From positions 1 through 64,000 of the forward strand of contig CAVYZX010000012.1 of NCBI GenBank assembly GCA_963773035.1: a stretch of 64,000 bases of DNA, given 5' to 3'. The notes beneath the pieces are model-generated. The model did no database searches, had not been told where the DNA came from, and saw nothing but the letters and a program-made list of their open reading frames with translations. How positions within the stretch are numbered: position 1 is the stretch's first letter; each line of letters opens with the position of its first letter. Below, piece after piece: positions 54,202 to 61,539 of the stretch. The position numbers were made by a program, and so were the translations under genes. Source of the DNA: CAVRXZ01 sp963773035 (lineage in GTDB: Bacteria; Acidobacteriota; Vicinamibacteria; Vicinamibacterales; CAVVIG01).

Positions 54202-56931
54202 ATGGCTATAAGCAGCCTCCGGCTTCTGATGTCACGCATCGTCGGGCTCTTCACAAAGCGCCGCCGCGACGCGGAGCTGAATGACGAGATTCAGGCGCAT
54301 CTCGAATCGCTGACAGCGCACCATCTACGCCGGGGAATGTCACTCTCGGAGGCGCGCGCCGCAGCTCGCCGCGACTTCGGGGGCATCGAGCAGGTGAAAG
54401 AGATTTATCGCGAACAGCGCGGCCTGCCGTTTCTTGACGCGATTCGCCAGGACGTTCGATATGCGTCGCGGACACTGTGCAAGACTCCCGGCTTCACGTG
54501 TGTCGCAGTGATGACGCTGACGCTGGGCATTGGCGCGAACACGGCGATCTTCTCGCTCCTCGACGCCGTGCTCCTGAAATCACTGCCGTTGGCCCAGCCC
54601 GACGAGCTCTTCGTCGTGAGAAAGAGCGGGCCCAGATCGGAGCCACAACGGTTCTCGCATCCTGCGTTCGTACGATTTCAGGAGGTCGTTCCCGATCGAC
54701 AGAGGCTTGCTGCAATGAGCCGGGTCGCCAGGCTGAGCACCGTGGTTGACGGTCGAGAGTCAGAGGCCGCTTCGGGCCAGCTCGTTTCTGGTGAGTACTT
54801 TTCAACGTTGGGCATCCACGCCGAGCTCGGACGCATGCTAGTGCCTGAAGACGATCTGACCGTGGACGGCCATCCAGTAGTGGTGCTGGCGTACGGATTC
54901 TGGCAACGCCGGTTCGCCGGTTCGCGGTCCGTTCTCGGCAAGCCGATCAGGCTCAACGGCGGCTCGTTCACGGTCGTCGGCGTCGGCCCGCGCAGCTTTT
55001 CGGGTGTCTGGGTGGACCGGCCGGTCGACGTGTGGTTGCCGTTGATGATGCAGCACGTGGTGCGCTACGCGCAGAACTACAGCAACACCGACGGCCAACC
55101 GAATCAGCCCTGGGTCCCACAGGAAGGCGTCGCGTGGCTCGACATTGTCGGCCGAGCGAATCAGCTGGAGAGACCTCGCCTGGCGTCGGCACTGAACGCC
55201 TCGTTCTCTCAGTCCATCTCGCGGTTTGCCCCGCAGATCCTCGACGTCGAGCGGCGCCGGCTCTTTCTGGAACAGCGTCTCGTGCTCGATCCGTTCGGTC
55301 GCGGCTTCTCCGCGCTGCGTGAGCAGTTCACCGGGCCCCTTGTCGTGCTGATGGGGATGGTCGCCATGGTCCTCCTGATTGCATGCGCGAACGTCGCGAG
55401 CCTGCAGCTCGTTCGCGGAGCCGCCCGCCGGCGTGAGATCGCCGTGCGCCTGTCACTCGGAGCATCGCGCTCCCGTGTGATTCAACAGCTGCTGGTCGAG
55501 AGTCTCCTACTGTCGGGCGCGGGAGGCGCCGCGGGACTGGTCGTCGCGTACTGGACGAATGCCTTCCTCGTACGCATGGCCCTCGGAGCCAACTCGACAT
55601 CGGTTCCACCTGCGTTTGTGCTGGATGTGCGGGTATTCGGGTTTGCTGCTGCGTTATCGATGATGACCGGCGTTATCTTTGGGCTCGTGCCCGCCTTGCG
55701 CACCACACAGATCGAGCTGGGCGCCGCGCTCAAGACCGCGTCGCGAACTGCCGTTGGCTCCTTCCGCGAGAAGGCGATGAGACCGCTAGTCGTCCTCCAG
55801 GTAGCACTTGCTCTGGTCTTGCTGGTCGGTGCGGGGCTGTTCGGCCGGAGCCTCATGAACCTACATCGCCTGGATTTGGGATTCGATCGGGATCACCTTC
55901 TGGCTGTCTGGATCAATCCGCGACTGGCGGGATATGCCGCGGATGAACTCCCGCTACTCTACAATCGCTTGATCGCTCGGGTGGAGGCTGTGTCCGGCGT
56001 GCGCTCGGCTGCGATCTCCATGTGCGGCCTCGTCAGCGGGTGCCGCTCGACGAGTGACGGATTCGAGATCACGGGGTACACGCGGCGACCTGGCGAGGAG
56101 ATTTCGCTGCAGGAAAATCTCGTCGGTCCGAAATACTTCCAGACGGTGGGCATCGGCCTGCTCGAGGGCCGCGATTTCGACATACGCGATTCGGACCGTT
56201 CTCCTCGTGTGGCGATCATCAACGAAGCGGCGGTCCGGCGATATTTTGGCAACCGTCGTGTGGTTGGACAGCGCTTCGGAATTCCGCAGCCCGATACGGA
56301 GATTGTGGGTGTCGTCCGAGACGCGCGGGTAACCGACCCACACGATCCCGCGGTGCCCATGGCTTACTATCCGATCCGTCAGGCGGTCACATTCGCAGGC
56401 AGCATCGACGTCCGTGCGGCGGCCGATCCTCGACTGGTCGCGACCGAGGTCCGCAAGGCTGTTGCCGATGTTGATCCCAATCTGCCGATTCTTCGCGTCT
56501 CGACCGTAATCGACCAGACCGCCAACGTGCTCAACCAAGATCGCGCGGTCGCGATTCTTACTTCGGCTTTCGGCGTGATCGCACTGCTTCTCGCTTCTCT
56601 CGGACTGTACGGCGTGATGTCGTACAGCGTGGCCCGACGCACGCCGGAGTTGGGTGTTCGGGTCGCTCTCGGCGCGTCTCGTCGGCAAATCCGGAGGATG
56701 GTCCTGCGAGAGTCGCTGGCCTGCGTGGGTCCAGGCGTCGCCGCAGGCTTCGTGCTCGTTCTCGGGGGGACGCGGTTCTTGATGGGTCTCCTGTTCGGGC
56801 TCGCACCGAACGACCCGTCCACGTTTCTGGCCGCCAGCCTCACTCTTGTAGTCGTCGGTTCGTTTGCTGGCTATCTCCCCGCGCGCCGAGCCTCACGCGT
56901 CGATCCGATTGTGGCATTGAGGCACGAATAG
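54202..56931 (+). CDS. ADOP-type ABC transporter permease (MacB/FtsX family)
   Basis: A large permease of 909 residues typical of Acidobacteriota. The N-terminal cytoplasmic ADOP segment (RRRDAELNDEIQAHLESL, EARAAARRDFGGIEQVKE) precedes the first membrane helix (VMTLTLGIGANTAIFSLLD). A periplasmic MacB-PCD domain follows, then FtsX domain 1 (VVLMGMVAMVLLIACANVASL), a second periplasmic part and FtsX domain 2 (VIALLLASLGLYGVMSYSVA) ending PARRASRVDPIVALRHE. No ATPase is encoded nearby. It is likely an export or efflux permease controlled by PadR. Start at 54202; an ATG at 54229 is the alternative. Confidence 0.92.
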   Translation: MAISSLRLLMSRIVGLFTKRRRDAELNDEIQAHLESLTAHHLRRGMSLSEARAAARRDFGGIEQVKEIYREQRGLPFLDAIRQDVRYASRTLCKTPGFTCVAVMTLTLGIGANTAIFSLLDAVLLKSLPLAQPDELFVVRKSGPRSEPQRFSHPAFVRFQEVVPDRQRLAAMSRVARLSTVVDGRESEAASGQLVSGEYFSTLGIHAELGRMLVPEDDLTVDGHPVVVLAYGFWQRRFAGSRSVLGKPIRLNGGSFTVVGVGPRSFSGVWVDRPVDVWLPLMMQHVVRYAQNYSNTDGQPNQPWVPQEGVAWLDIVGRANQLERPRLASALNASFSQSISRFAPQILDVERRRLFLEQRLVLDPFGRGFSALREQFTGPLVVLMGMVAMVLLIACANVASLQLVRGAARRREIAVRLSLGASRSRVIQQLLVESLLLSGAGGAAGLVVAYWTNAFLVRMALGANSTSVPPAFVLDVRVFGFAAALSMMTGVIFGLVPALRTTQIELGAALKTASRTAVGSFREKAMRPLVVLQVALALVLLVGAGLFGRSLMNLHRLDLGFDRDHLLAVWINPRLAGYAADELPLLYNRLIARVEAVSGVRSAAISMCGLVSGCRSTSDGFEITGYTRRPGEEISLQENLVGPKYFQTVGIGLLEGRDFDIRDSDRSPRVAIINEAAVRRYFGNRRVVGQRFGIPQPDTEIVGVVRDARVTDPHDPAVPMAYYPIRQAVTFAGSIDVRAAADPRLVATEVRKAVADVDPNLPILRVSTVIDQTANVLNQDRAVAILTSAFGVIALLLASLGLYGVMSYSVARRTPELGVRVALGASRRQIRRMVLRESLACVGPGVAAGFVLVLGGTRFLMGLLFGLAPNDPSTFLAASLTLVVVGSFAGYLPARRASRVDPIVALRHE

Positions 56932-56964
56932 GGCCTTAGGGTCCCCGCGGCCCTTCGATCGCGT

Positions 56965-57207
56965 TCAGAACAACACACCTCCGATGGTGAACGGAGGAAG
57001 CCCGGCAAAGAAACGGCAGACGAGATCGCCGCCACCGTTCAATCGGCATCTCCAATACGAACCCAGATCGGGATCCGATTGGAAACGGAGCTGCGGCATG
57101 ATGGCTCCGGCGCCCGCTGAGTCCCTGTTGCCGACCGCGGAGTTCCCGCGATAGTTGCCCGCGGCTGGCTCGAGCGACGCGGCCGCCGTGAATCCTGGCA
57201 TTCTCAT
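56965..57207 (-). CDS. Small protein with M-x-M-P-G-F leader (candidate precursor 2)
   Basis: An 80-residue protein whose ATG has AGGAG seven bases upstream. It begins MRMPGFTAAASLEPAAGNYRG, closely matching the start of its neighbour at 57231-57512 (MNMPGFSAEQSL). The rest is Gly/Ala-rich with two cysteines (YWRCRLNGGGDLVC) and ends FTIGGVLF. The combination of a conserved N-terminus with a divergent remainder, last in an operon with a protease and a PatG-like protein, suggests a leader/core precursor peptide. There is no experimental support; a small structural protein is the alternative. Confidence 0.7.
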   Translation of the reverse strand: MRMPGFTAAASLEPAAGNYRGNSAVGNRDSAGAGAIMPQLRFQSDPDLGSYWRCRLNGGGDLVCRFFAGLPPFTIGGVLF

Positions 57208-57230
57208 TTCGATTCTCCTGTCTGGCGCGA

Positions 57231-57512
57231 TCACAAGTCGCAGATCCTTCTGTTGAGGATGGGATCGTAGTAGCAGTGGCCGCCGGGGTTCTCTTCACTC
57301 GAATCACAATGACCTGCTGCGCAGGCCGCGCAGGCTGCGCGTGGCTTCCACCCGTTTCTTTCGCAATTGTCGAGAATGTAGTCGCAATTCGCGCACCTCG
57401 GAATCGCGGGAATCACATCGCCGCCCGATCCGTTCGTAACTCTCCGGCCGCTGCGATAGCGCCCACGGCCGGCAGGGAGGGATTGTTCAGCACTGAATCC
57501 TGGCATGTTCAT
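57231..57512 (-). CDS. Small Cys-rich protein with M-x-M-P-G-F leader (candidate precursor 1)
   Basis: A 93-residue protein with a strong ribosome site (AGGAGG, six bases before ATG). It begins MNMPGFSAEQSLPAGRGRYR. The C-terminal half holds eight cysteines: CANC, NCERN, AACAACAAGHC, GHCYYD and the terminal RRICDL. The paired cysteines could bind metal, form disulfides or be modification sites. The leader motif PGF-(T/S)-A-x-x-SL resembles a recurrent motif of small bacterial proteins. Position: 58 bases after the PatG-like gene and 23 bases before the second precursor candidate. Confidence 0.75.
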   Translation of the reverse strand: MNMPGFSAEQSLPAGRGRYRSGRRVTNGSGGDVIPAIPRCANCDYILDNCERNGWKPRAACAACAAGHCDSSEENPGGHCYYDPILNRRICDL

Positions 57513-57570
57513 GGAAATCCTCCTGTTGCTGATCGCCCAAGGACTTCGTTCGACGCCCCCTTTCAGCTTC

Positions 57571-58518
57571 TCACCGGTCGTAATATGGCGACATCTTCGT
57601 AACGAGGAACGGGAACTCCTCGGTCACGTCCACGCGCACGCAGAACTTCTCCGTGAAGTCGGTATTCCGGTTGGTATACGCAAAAATGACTTCGACGATG
57701 ACGCGTGTGCCGGTCAGCGGCGAGCGAAGCACCTCGACACCGGTCAACGAAGAAGCTTGCGCGAACTGTTCGGCGGCCTTGGCGTAGATGGCCGGATAGC
57801 GCATGGCCAGGTAGTTCAGCGCCCGGTGTTCTTCAGTCGCACCCGCGTTGTCGGTCAGTTGCATGATGCGGTTGAAGAGTTCCTCCGCCGCGGGGGCGAA
57901 CTGCGCGGCCGTCGTCTTCTCCGGCTTCGGGATGGACTTGACGAGCGCCTCGCGATCGAATGAATACATCTGGTCGACGGCGACCATGGGTACGATGAGC
58001 CCGTTGCACATGTCTGGTGGGGCCATGGGTCCACGCATGCCGATGACGACATCGATGTCATTCGGGCTTGGAACAGGACGAATGGCTTCGATCAGCAGCT
58101 CGATGTCTGTGGGATCGTGCGGCACCAACAGATAGGTTTCCATCCCCTGGACGGTCAGCACCCAGCAGAGCTGGCGCGCCAGATACCGGTTCTCGCGCTT
58201 CGACAAAACGGCGTGGAACGCCTGTTGGTTCGTCTTGCCCGCTGTTTCTGCGCGTCCGGTCGCCTGCGCGAACTCCTTTTCGGCTGCCAGACTCGGGAAG
58301 CGCGCTTCGACCCTGCCGATGGCGTAGACGTACGAGACCTGCCCGCTGTTGGGCGTCAAGCCAGTGGCCCCTCCCCAGTTGCCGGATCCGCCTCCCACCT
58401 GCGGACCGATGATCATTTGGCTGCTGCGAACGTCGGGAGGTGAAACGCGCGCCGGTACTTCGCTGGTTTGGGCCGTTGCAGGCGTCGGTGCTGCCGCCGT
58501 TTCAGTGGTGTCATGCAT
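57571..58518 (-). CDS. Stand-alone homologue of the PatG C-terminal domain
   Basis: A 315-residue protein; the ATG at 58518 follows AGGAG by seven bases. The N-terminal 70 residues are low-complexity (AAAPTPATAQTSEVP, GGGSGNWGGATG). The rest resembles the C-terminal domain of cyanobactin maturation proteases of the PatG type: VYAIGRVEARFPSLAAEKEF, LARQLCWVLTVQGMETYLL, HRALNYLAMRYPAIYAKAAE, GVEVLRSPLTGT and the ending FCVRVDVTEEFPFLV. In PatG this domain is fused behind a subtilisin macrocyclase and its role is unsettled. Here the protease is a separate gene upstream. The domain call is from memory of the family pattern and should be checked by profile search. Confidence 0.72.
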   Translation of the reverse strand: MHDTTETAAAPTPATAQTSEVPARVSPPDVRSSQMIIGPQVGGGSGNWGGATGLTPNSGQVSYVYAIGRVEARFPSLAAEKEFAQATGRAETAGKTNQQAFHAVLSKRENRYLARQLCWVLTVQGMETYLLVPHDPTDIELLIEAIRPVPSPNDIDVVIGMRGPMAPPDMCNGLIVPMVAVDQMYSFDREALVKSIPKPEKTTAAQFAPAAEELFNRIMQLTDNAGATEEHRALNYLAMRYPAIYAKAAEQFAQASSLTGVEVLRSPLTGTRVIVEVIFAYTNRNTDFTEKFCVRVDVTEEFPFLVTKMSPYYDR

Positions 58519-58552
58519 AACAGTTCTCCTCATAGTCCCGAGACGCGATCTC

Positions 58553-58771
58553 CTACTTGGGACGTCGCCCGGCAAAGACCATCCAGCGGTTGAGTGCTGC
58601 CGCCCGACGCTCGCACCCGCCGCAGGGCCGAATTCCGAGATAGGAGGTCGCACGTTTGATCACATCGCCAACCCCGACTTCCTCGTCGTTGATGAATCCA
58701 GGCAAGCGCATTCGGTGAGTCGCGACGTTGCTCCGGTCCGGGACATCGAGGCGCTGTCTCGACTTTTTCAT
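58553..58771 (-). CDS. 72-residue CGGC-motif protein coupled to the S8 protease
   Basis: The ATG at 58771 overlaps the protease stop as ATGA and has GAGGG at the right distance, so translation is coupled. The sequence contains MRLPGFINDE at residues 21-30, the same M-x-(L/M)-PGF start seen in the two small proteins downstream. GVGDVIKRATSYLGIRPCGGC then follows, with Cys 50 and Cys 53, and RRAAALNRW. An internal ATG at 58711 would start the protein exactly at MRLPGF (52 residues). I believe the GDVIKR...PCGGC...ALNRW pattern recurs in small bacterial proteins, but I cannot name a family. It could be a precursor peptide or a metal/redox-binding accessory protein. Confidence 0.75.
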   Translation of the reverse strand: MKKSRQRLDVPDRSNVATHRMRLPGFINDEEVGVGDVIKRATSYLGIRPCGGCERRAAALNRWMVFAGRRPK

Positions 58772-59688
58772 GCGACCCTCGACCTTGCAGCCGTCGTTGA
58801 AAGGATTTCATAGGCTGCTGCGACGTCCAGCAATGGCGGGACCACAGACGTCCGCCGTGCTGTAGAAGCGTGGGCGACAGCGAGCTTGAGCTGTGCGGCG
58901 GTTGCCGAGGGAACGGCGGACCATAACAGTGCCACCGCGCCGCTCACGAACGGCACAGCGACGCTCGTTCCCCCGAGCGTCAGCGATTGTCCCGCTGCGC
59001 CCAGACTGGTGATGCCTTCCCCAGGAGCGCGCAGGCCGCGTTTGCCGATCGAATTGGACAGATTCGATTGCGTCAATGGCCTCCCTCGAAGGTCACAGCC
59101 GACAACCGGAATGACCCAGGGGTGCCGGGTAATCGCGGAGCCGCTGATAGTGCCCTGATTGCCGGCCGCCGCGGCCACAAGCACCCCTCGTCTCAGCGCC
59201 TCCCCGAGCGCTTCCTCCAGCGCGTGTTCGTCTCTGGCGGAGGGTTGCGCAACGGCGAGGCTCAAGTTGATGATGCGGGCCCCGGCGCCGATGCATTCGA
59301 GAATCGACGTGGCAAGTTCCGCAGACGTTGCGCTCGGCAACTGTCCACGTTGCGGAACCGCCTCGGCGAAGATGGGCCGAACGAGGACCGTACAGTGCGG
59401 GCAGATCGCGGGTGCGGAGGAGCCGCGTCTTGCGGCGAGGATTCCGGCGACAAAGGTCCCGTGAAGACATGCGGCGCTATCGGTCCGACTGCATGAGGCG
59501 CCGTGATGTCCCGGAATTTCGCGAACCCGCTCGGCGTCCAAGTCGGGATGTTCGATCGCGACCGGGCCGTCGATCAGCCCGATCTTCACTTCAGGGTTGC
59601 CGCTGGTACGCTCCATGAGCGTTGTCAGCTTGACCAGCGCCAGGGGATTCCCGACGTCTGGCGCTGATGAAAGCGTGGCAGACGACAT
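58768..59688 (-). CDS. Subtilisin-like (S8) serine protease, PatA/PatG-protease type
   Basis: A 306-residue subtilase without a signal peptide, so probably cytoplasmic. From the ATG at 59688 the triad is Asp40 (KIGLIDGPVAIEHPDL), His76 (CLHGTFVAGILAA) and Ser242 (LTLGGTSVAVPFVSG), with the oxyanion Asn177 (AAAAGNQGTISG). The IDGPV context and lack of a prodomain resemble cyanobactin proteases PatA/PatG rather than secreted subtilisins. Cysteine pairs (SCSRTDSAAC, ICPHC) are unusual additions. It heads an operon with the CGGC protein, the PatG-C homologue and two leader-bearing small proteins, and is the likely peptide-processing enzyme. Confidence 0.88.
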   Translation of the reverse strand: MSSATLSSAPDVGNPLALVKLTTLMERTSGNPEVKIGLIDGPVAIEHPDLDAERVREIPGHHGASCSRTDSAACLHGTFVAGILAARRGSSAPAICPHCTVLVRPIFAEAVPQRGQLPSATSAELATSILECIGAGARIINLSLAVAQPSARDEHALEEALGEALRRGVLVAAAAGNQGTISGSAITRHPWVIPVVGCDLRGRPLTQSNLSNSIGKRGLRAPGEGITSLGAAGQSLTLGGTSVAVPFVSGAVALLWSAVPSATAAQLKLAVAHASTARRTSVVPPLLDVAAAYEILSTTAARSRVA

Positions 59689-59913
59689 GGGCGGCACGCC
59701 CTCCAAGCTGAGCCGGCGTCAGTTGAAAGCGAGTGCCGGCGTCGGAATGAACGCGCCACATTATCTCGTCGCCACGAACAGCACAAGCTCATCGCTACTC
59801 AGTTTTGGGAGCCGCGCTCTGCAGCAGTGTTTTCGATTGGACGCTGAAGGAGGTGAGTGATCGACGCTCGGCAAAAAGCCTTCGCGCTTTTCGAAAATGC
59901 GGTCGCTGAATTC

Positions 59914-60630
59914 CTACTGCGGGCGCATCTGATTGCAGATGATGGCGATCATGGCTTGCTGAGATGGATCTGACAGCCGCTTGTCGCACTGAAGGTACAC
60001 AAATAGCTCCGGCGAGCGACTAATGAGGGCTCGGATCGAGTCAACTTGGTCGTCGAGCTCGATTGGAACGTCGATCCAACGTTGGTCGACGATCGTCGGG
60101 CCCGATGGCGTGTCGACGCTATCCACCAAAATCAGATTCGTCTCGCGGAGCGAGATCTCGCGATCAAGCAGCTTGACGATCCCGGCAGTCCAATTGAAGT
60201 CGAGGTCGAAAGACAAACTGCCGTAGAAAAGGTGTTGAAAGCCTCGCGATTCTCCGAAGTTGCCGCCACCACCGCCACTGCCACCGCCGCTCTGCCCTCC
60301 GCCACGCACAAACCAGCCCTCGCTGCCACGCCAGAGAACGAGCAGCGTGAAGCGTCCGACAGAGTATTCCGTGTGTGTGATGAAGCTCGCGACAACGGTC
60401 GGCGAAACCACGCGGTCGGTCGAGCGGCTCGGTCCGCCACGCATTTGCGCGCGAGCCGGCCCAGTACTCACACCGACGGCAAAGAGGAGTGCGATCAGCG
60501 CAATGCGCGACCGGGGGACGGCCTGACCGTCCCCCTCCAGCCCCTCCCGCCTTTCCAGCCCCTCCCGCCTTTCCAGCCCCTCCCGCCTTTCCAGCCCCTC
60601 CCGCCTTTCCAGCCCCTCCCGCCTAATCAA
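59914..60630 (-). CDS. Hypothetical secreted protein with repeat-encoded N-terminus
   Basis: This 238-residue reading starts at a TTG that overlaps the hydrolase stop. The first 30 residues are RREGLE repeats encoded by a minisatellite, then DGQAVPRSR from a small hairpin (60513-60535). A genuine signal peptide follows (IALIALLFAVGVSTGPARAQ). The mature part has SVGRFTLLVLWRGSEGWFV, a Gly/Ser linker (GGGQSGGGSGGGGGN) and FLYGSLSFDLDF-like strands (HLFYGSLSFDLDFNWTAG), ending with two cysteines. No family is recognised. The true start is doubtful: no ATG or GTG lies between the repeat and the signal peptide. Confidence 0.55.
   Translation of the reverse strand: MIRREGLERREGLERREGLERREGLERREGLEGDGQAVPRSRIALIALLFAVGVSTGPARAQMRGGPSRSTDRVVSPTVVASFITHTEYSVGRFTLLVLWRGSEGWFVRGGGQSGGGSGGGGGNFGESRGFQHLFYGSLSFDLDFNWTAGIVKLLDREISLRETNLILVDSVDTPSGPTIVDQRWIDVPIELDDQVDSIRALISRSPELFVYLQCDKRLSDPSQQAMIAIICNQMRPQ
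60513..60535. repeat. GGGGGACGG hairpin
   Basis: Perfect 9-base arms with the loop CCTGA. It is located immediately beside the 18-base minisatellite and is read in frame as part of the hypothetical protein's N-terminus. Confidence 0.55.
60536..60625. repeat. 18-base minisatellite, second locus
   Basis: Nearly five copies of CCAGCCCCTCCCGCCTTT. Read on the minus strand the unit is AAAGGCGGGAGGGGCTGG, 16 of 18 identical to the unit between padR and the permease (54064-54195). Confidence 0.9.
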
Positions 60631-61520
60631 CCTCTCAAGTTCTTGTTGAAGAACTCCACAGTCCGCTGCCAGGCGAGCTTGGCGGCCGCCTCGTCGTACC
60701 GCGGCGTCGTGTCGTTGTGGAAACCATGTTGCGCACCGTCGTACATGTAGAGGGTGTACGACTTGTTGTTGGCCTTCAGGGCAGCCTCGTAGGCGGCAAT
60801 ACCGGCGTTGACGCCCTGATCGTTGCCGGCATATTGCAGCATGAGTGGTGCCTGGATTTTGGCTGCGTCCTCGGCGCTCGGTTGCCGGCCATAGAAGGGA
60901 ACGCCCGCATTCAGCTCGGATCCGAGGCGCACTGCGAGCTGGTTCACGATTCCACCACCAAAGCAGAAGCCGACGGCGCCGAGCTTGCCATTGGATTCCG
61001 GACGAGCCTTCAGCCATTTGGCAGACGCCACGAAGTCTTCCGTCATCTTTGGACCGTTGACATTTCTGAATGCCGCGGCCCCCTTCTCATCGTCTCCCGG
61101 AAAGCCTCCGACCGATGTCAGTCCGTCCGGCGCGAACGCCATGAAGTTGGCGATGCCGAACCGTCGCGCGACATCCTCGATGTACGGATTGAGGCCCCGA
61201 TTCTCGTGAATGACGAGGACCGCCGGAACCTTTCCGCTCGCGTTCGCGGGTCGAACGAGGTAGCCCTTGATTGAACCGTTGCCTTCCGGCGATTGCACCG
61301 TTTCGTAGCCGACGGTGATCCGCTTGTCGTCCTTGGGCACCTGCTCAGCCCAGGCGTAGTTGGGTTTCAGGCTTTCCCAGATAGCGAGCGCCGTCAGACC
61401 CCCGACGGCGAACTTGTTGGCGCGATCGAGAAATTGACGACGTGAGATGTCCCCGTGCTGATATTCGTGAAAGAGATCCAGCAGTTCCTGCGGGTAATCA
61501 GACGCCTTTTTTCGTTCCAT
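60627..61520 (-). CDS. Tat-exported dienelactone hydrolase family protein
   Basis: An alpha/beta hydrolase of 297 residues. The N-terminal part carries a twin-arginine signal, SRRQFLDRANKFAVGGLTAL, so it is probably exported folded by the Tat system encoded at the left end of the window. The dienelactone-hydrolase triad is Cys in VGFCFGGGIVNQ, Asp in YAGNDQGVNAG and His in GAQHGFHNDTT; AVLVIHENRGLNPYIEDVA gives the conserved Glu. Start at ATG 61520 (MERKKASDY). It follows the PQQ dehydrogenase by 19 bases and is likely co-transcribed. The natural substrate is unknown. Confidence 0.9.
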   Translation of the reverse strand: MERKKASDYPQELLDLFHEYQHGDISRRQFLDRANKFAVGGLTALAIWESLKPNYAWAEQVPKDDKRITVGYETVQSPEGNGSIKGYLVRPANASGKVPAVLVIHENRGLNPYIEDVARRFGIANFMAFAPDGLTSVGGFPGDDEKGAAAFRNVNGPKMTEDFVASAKWLKARPESNGKLGAVGFCFGGGIVNQLAVRLGSELNAGVPFYGRQPSAEDAAKIQAPLMLQYAGNDQGVNAGIAAYEAALKANNKSYTLYMYDGAQHGFHNDTTPRYDEAAAKLAWQRTVEFFNKNLRG

Positions 61521-61539
61521 TGCCCTCTCCTTCAGTTTG

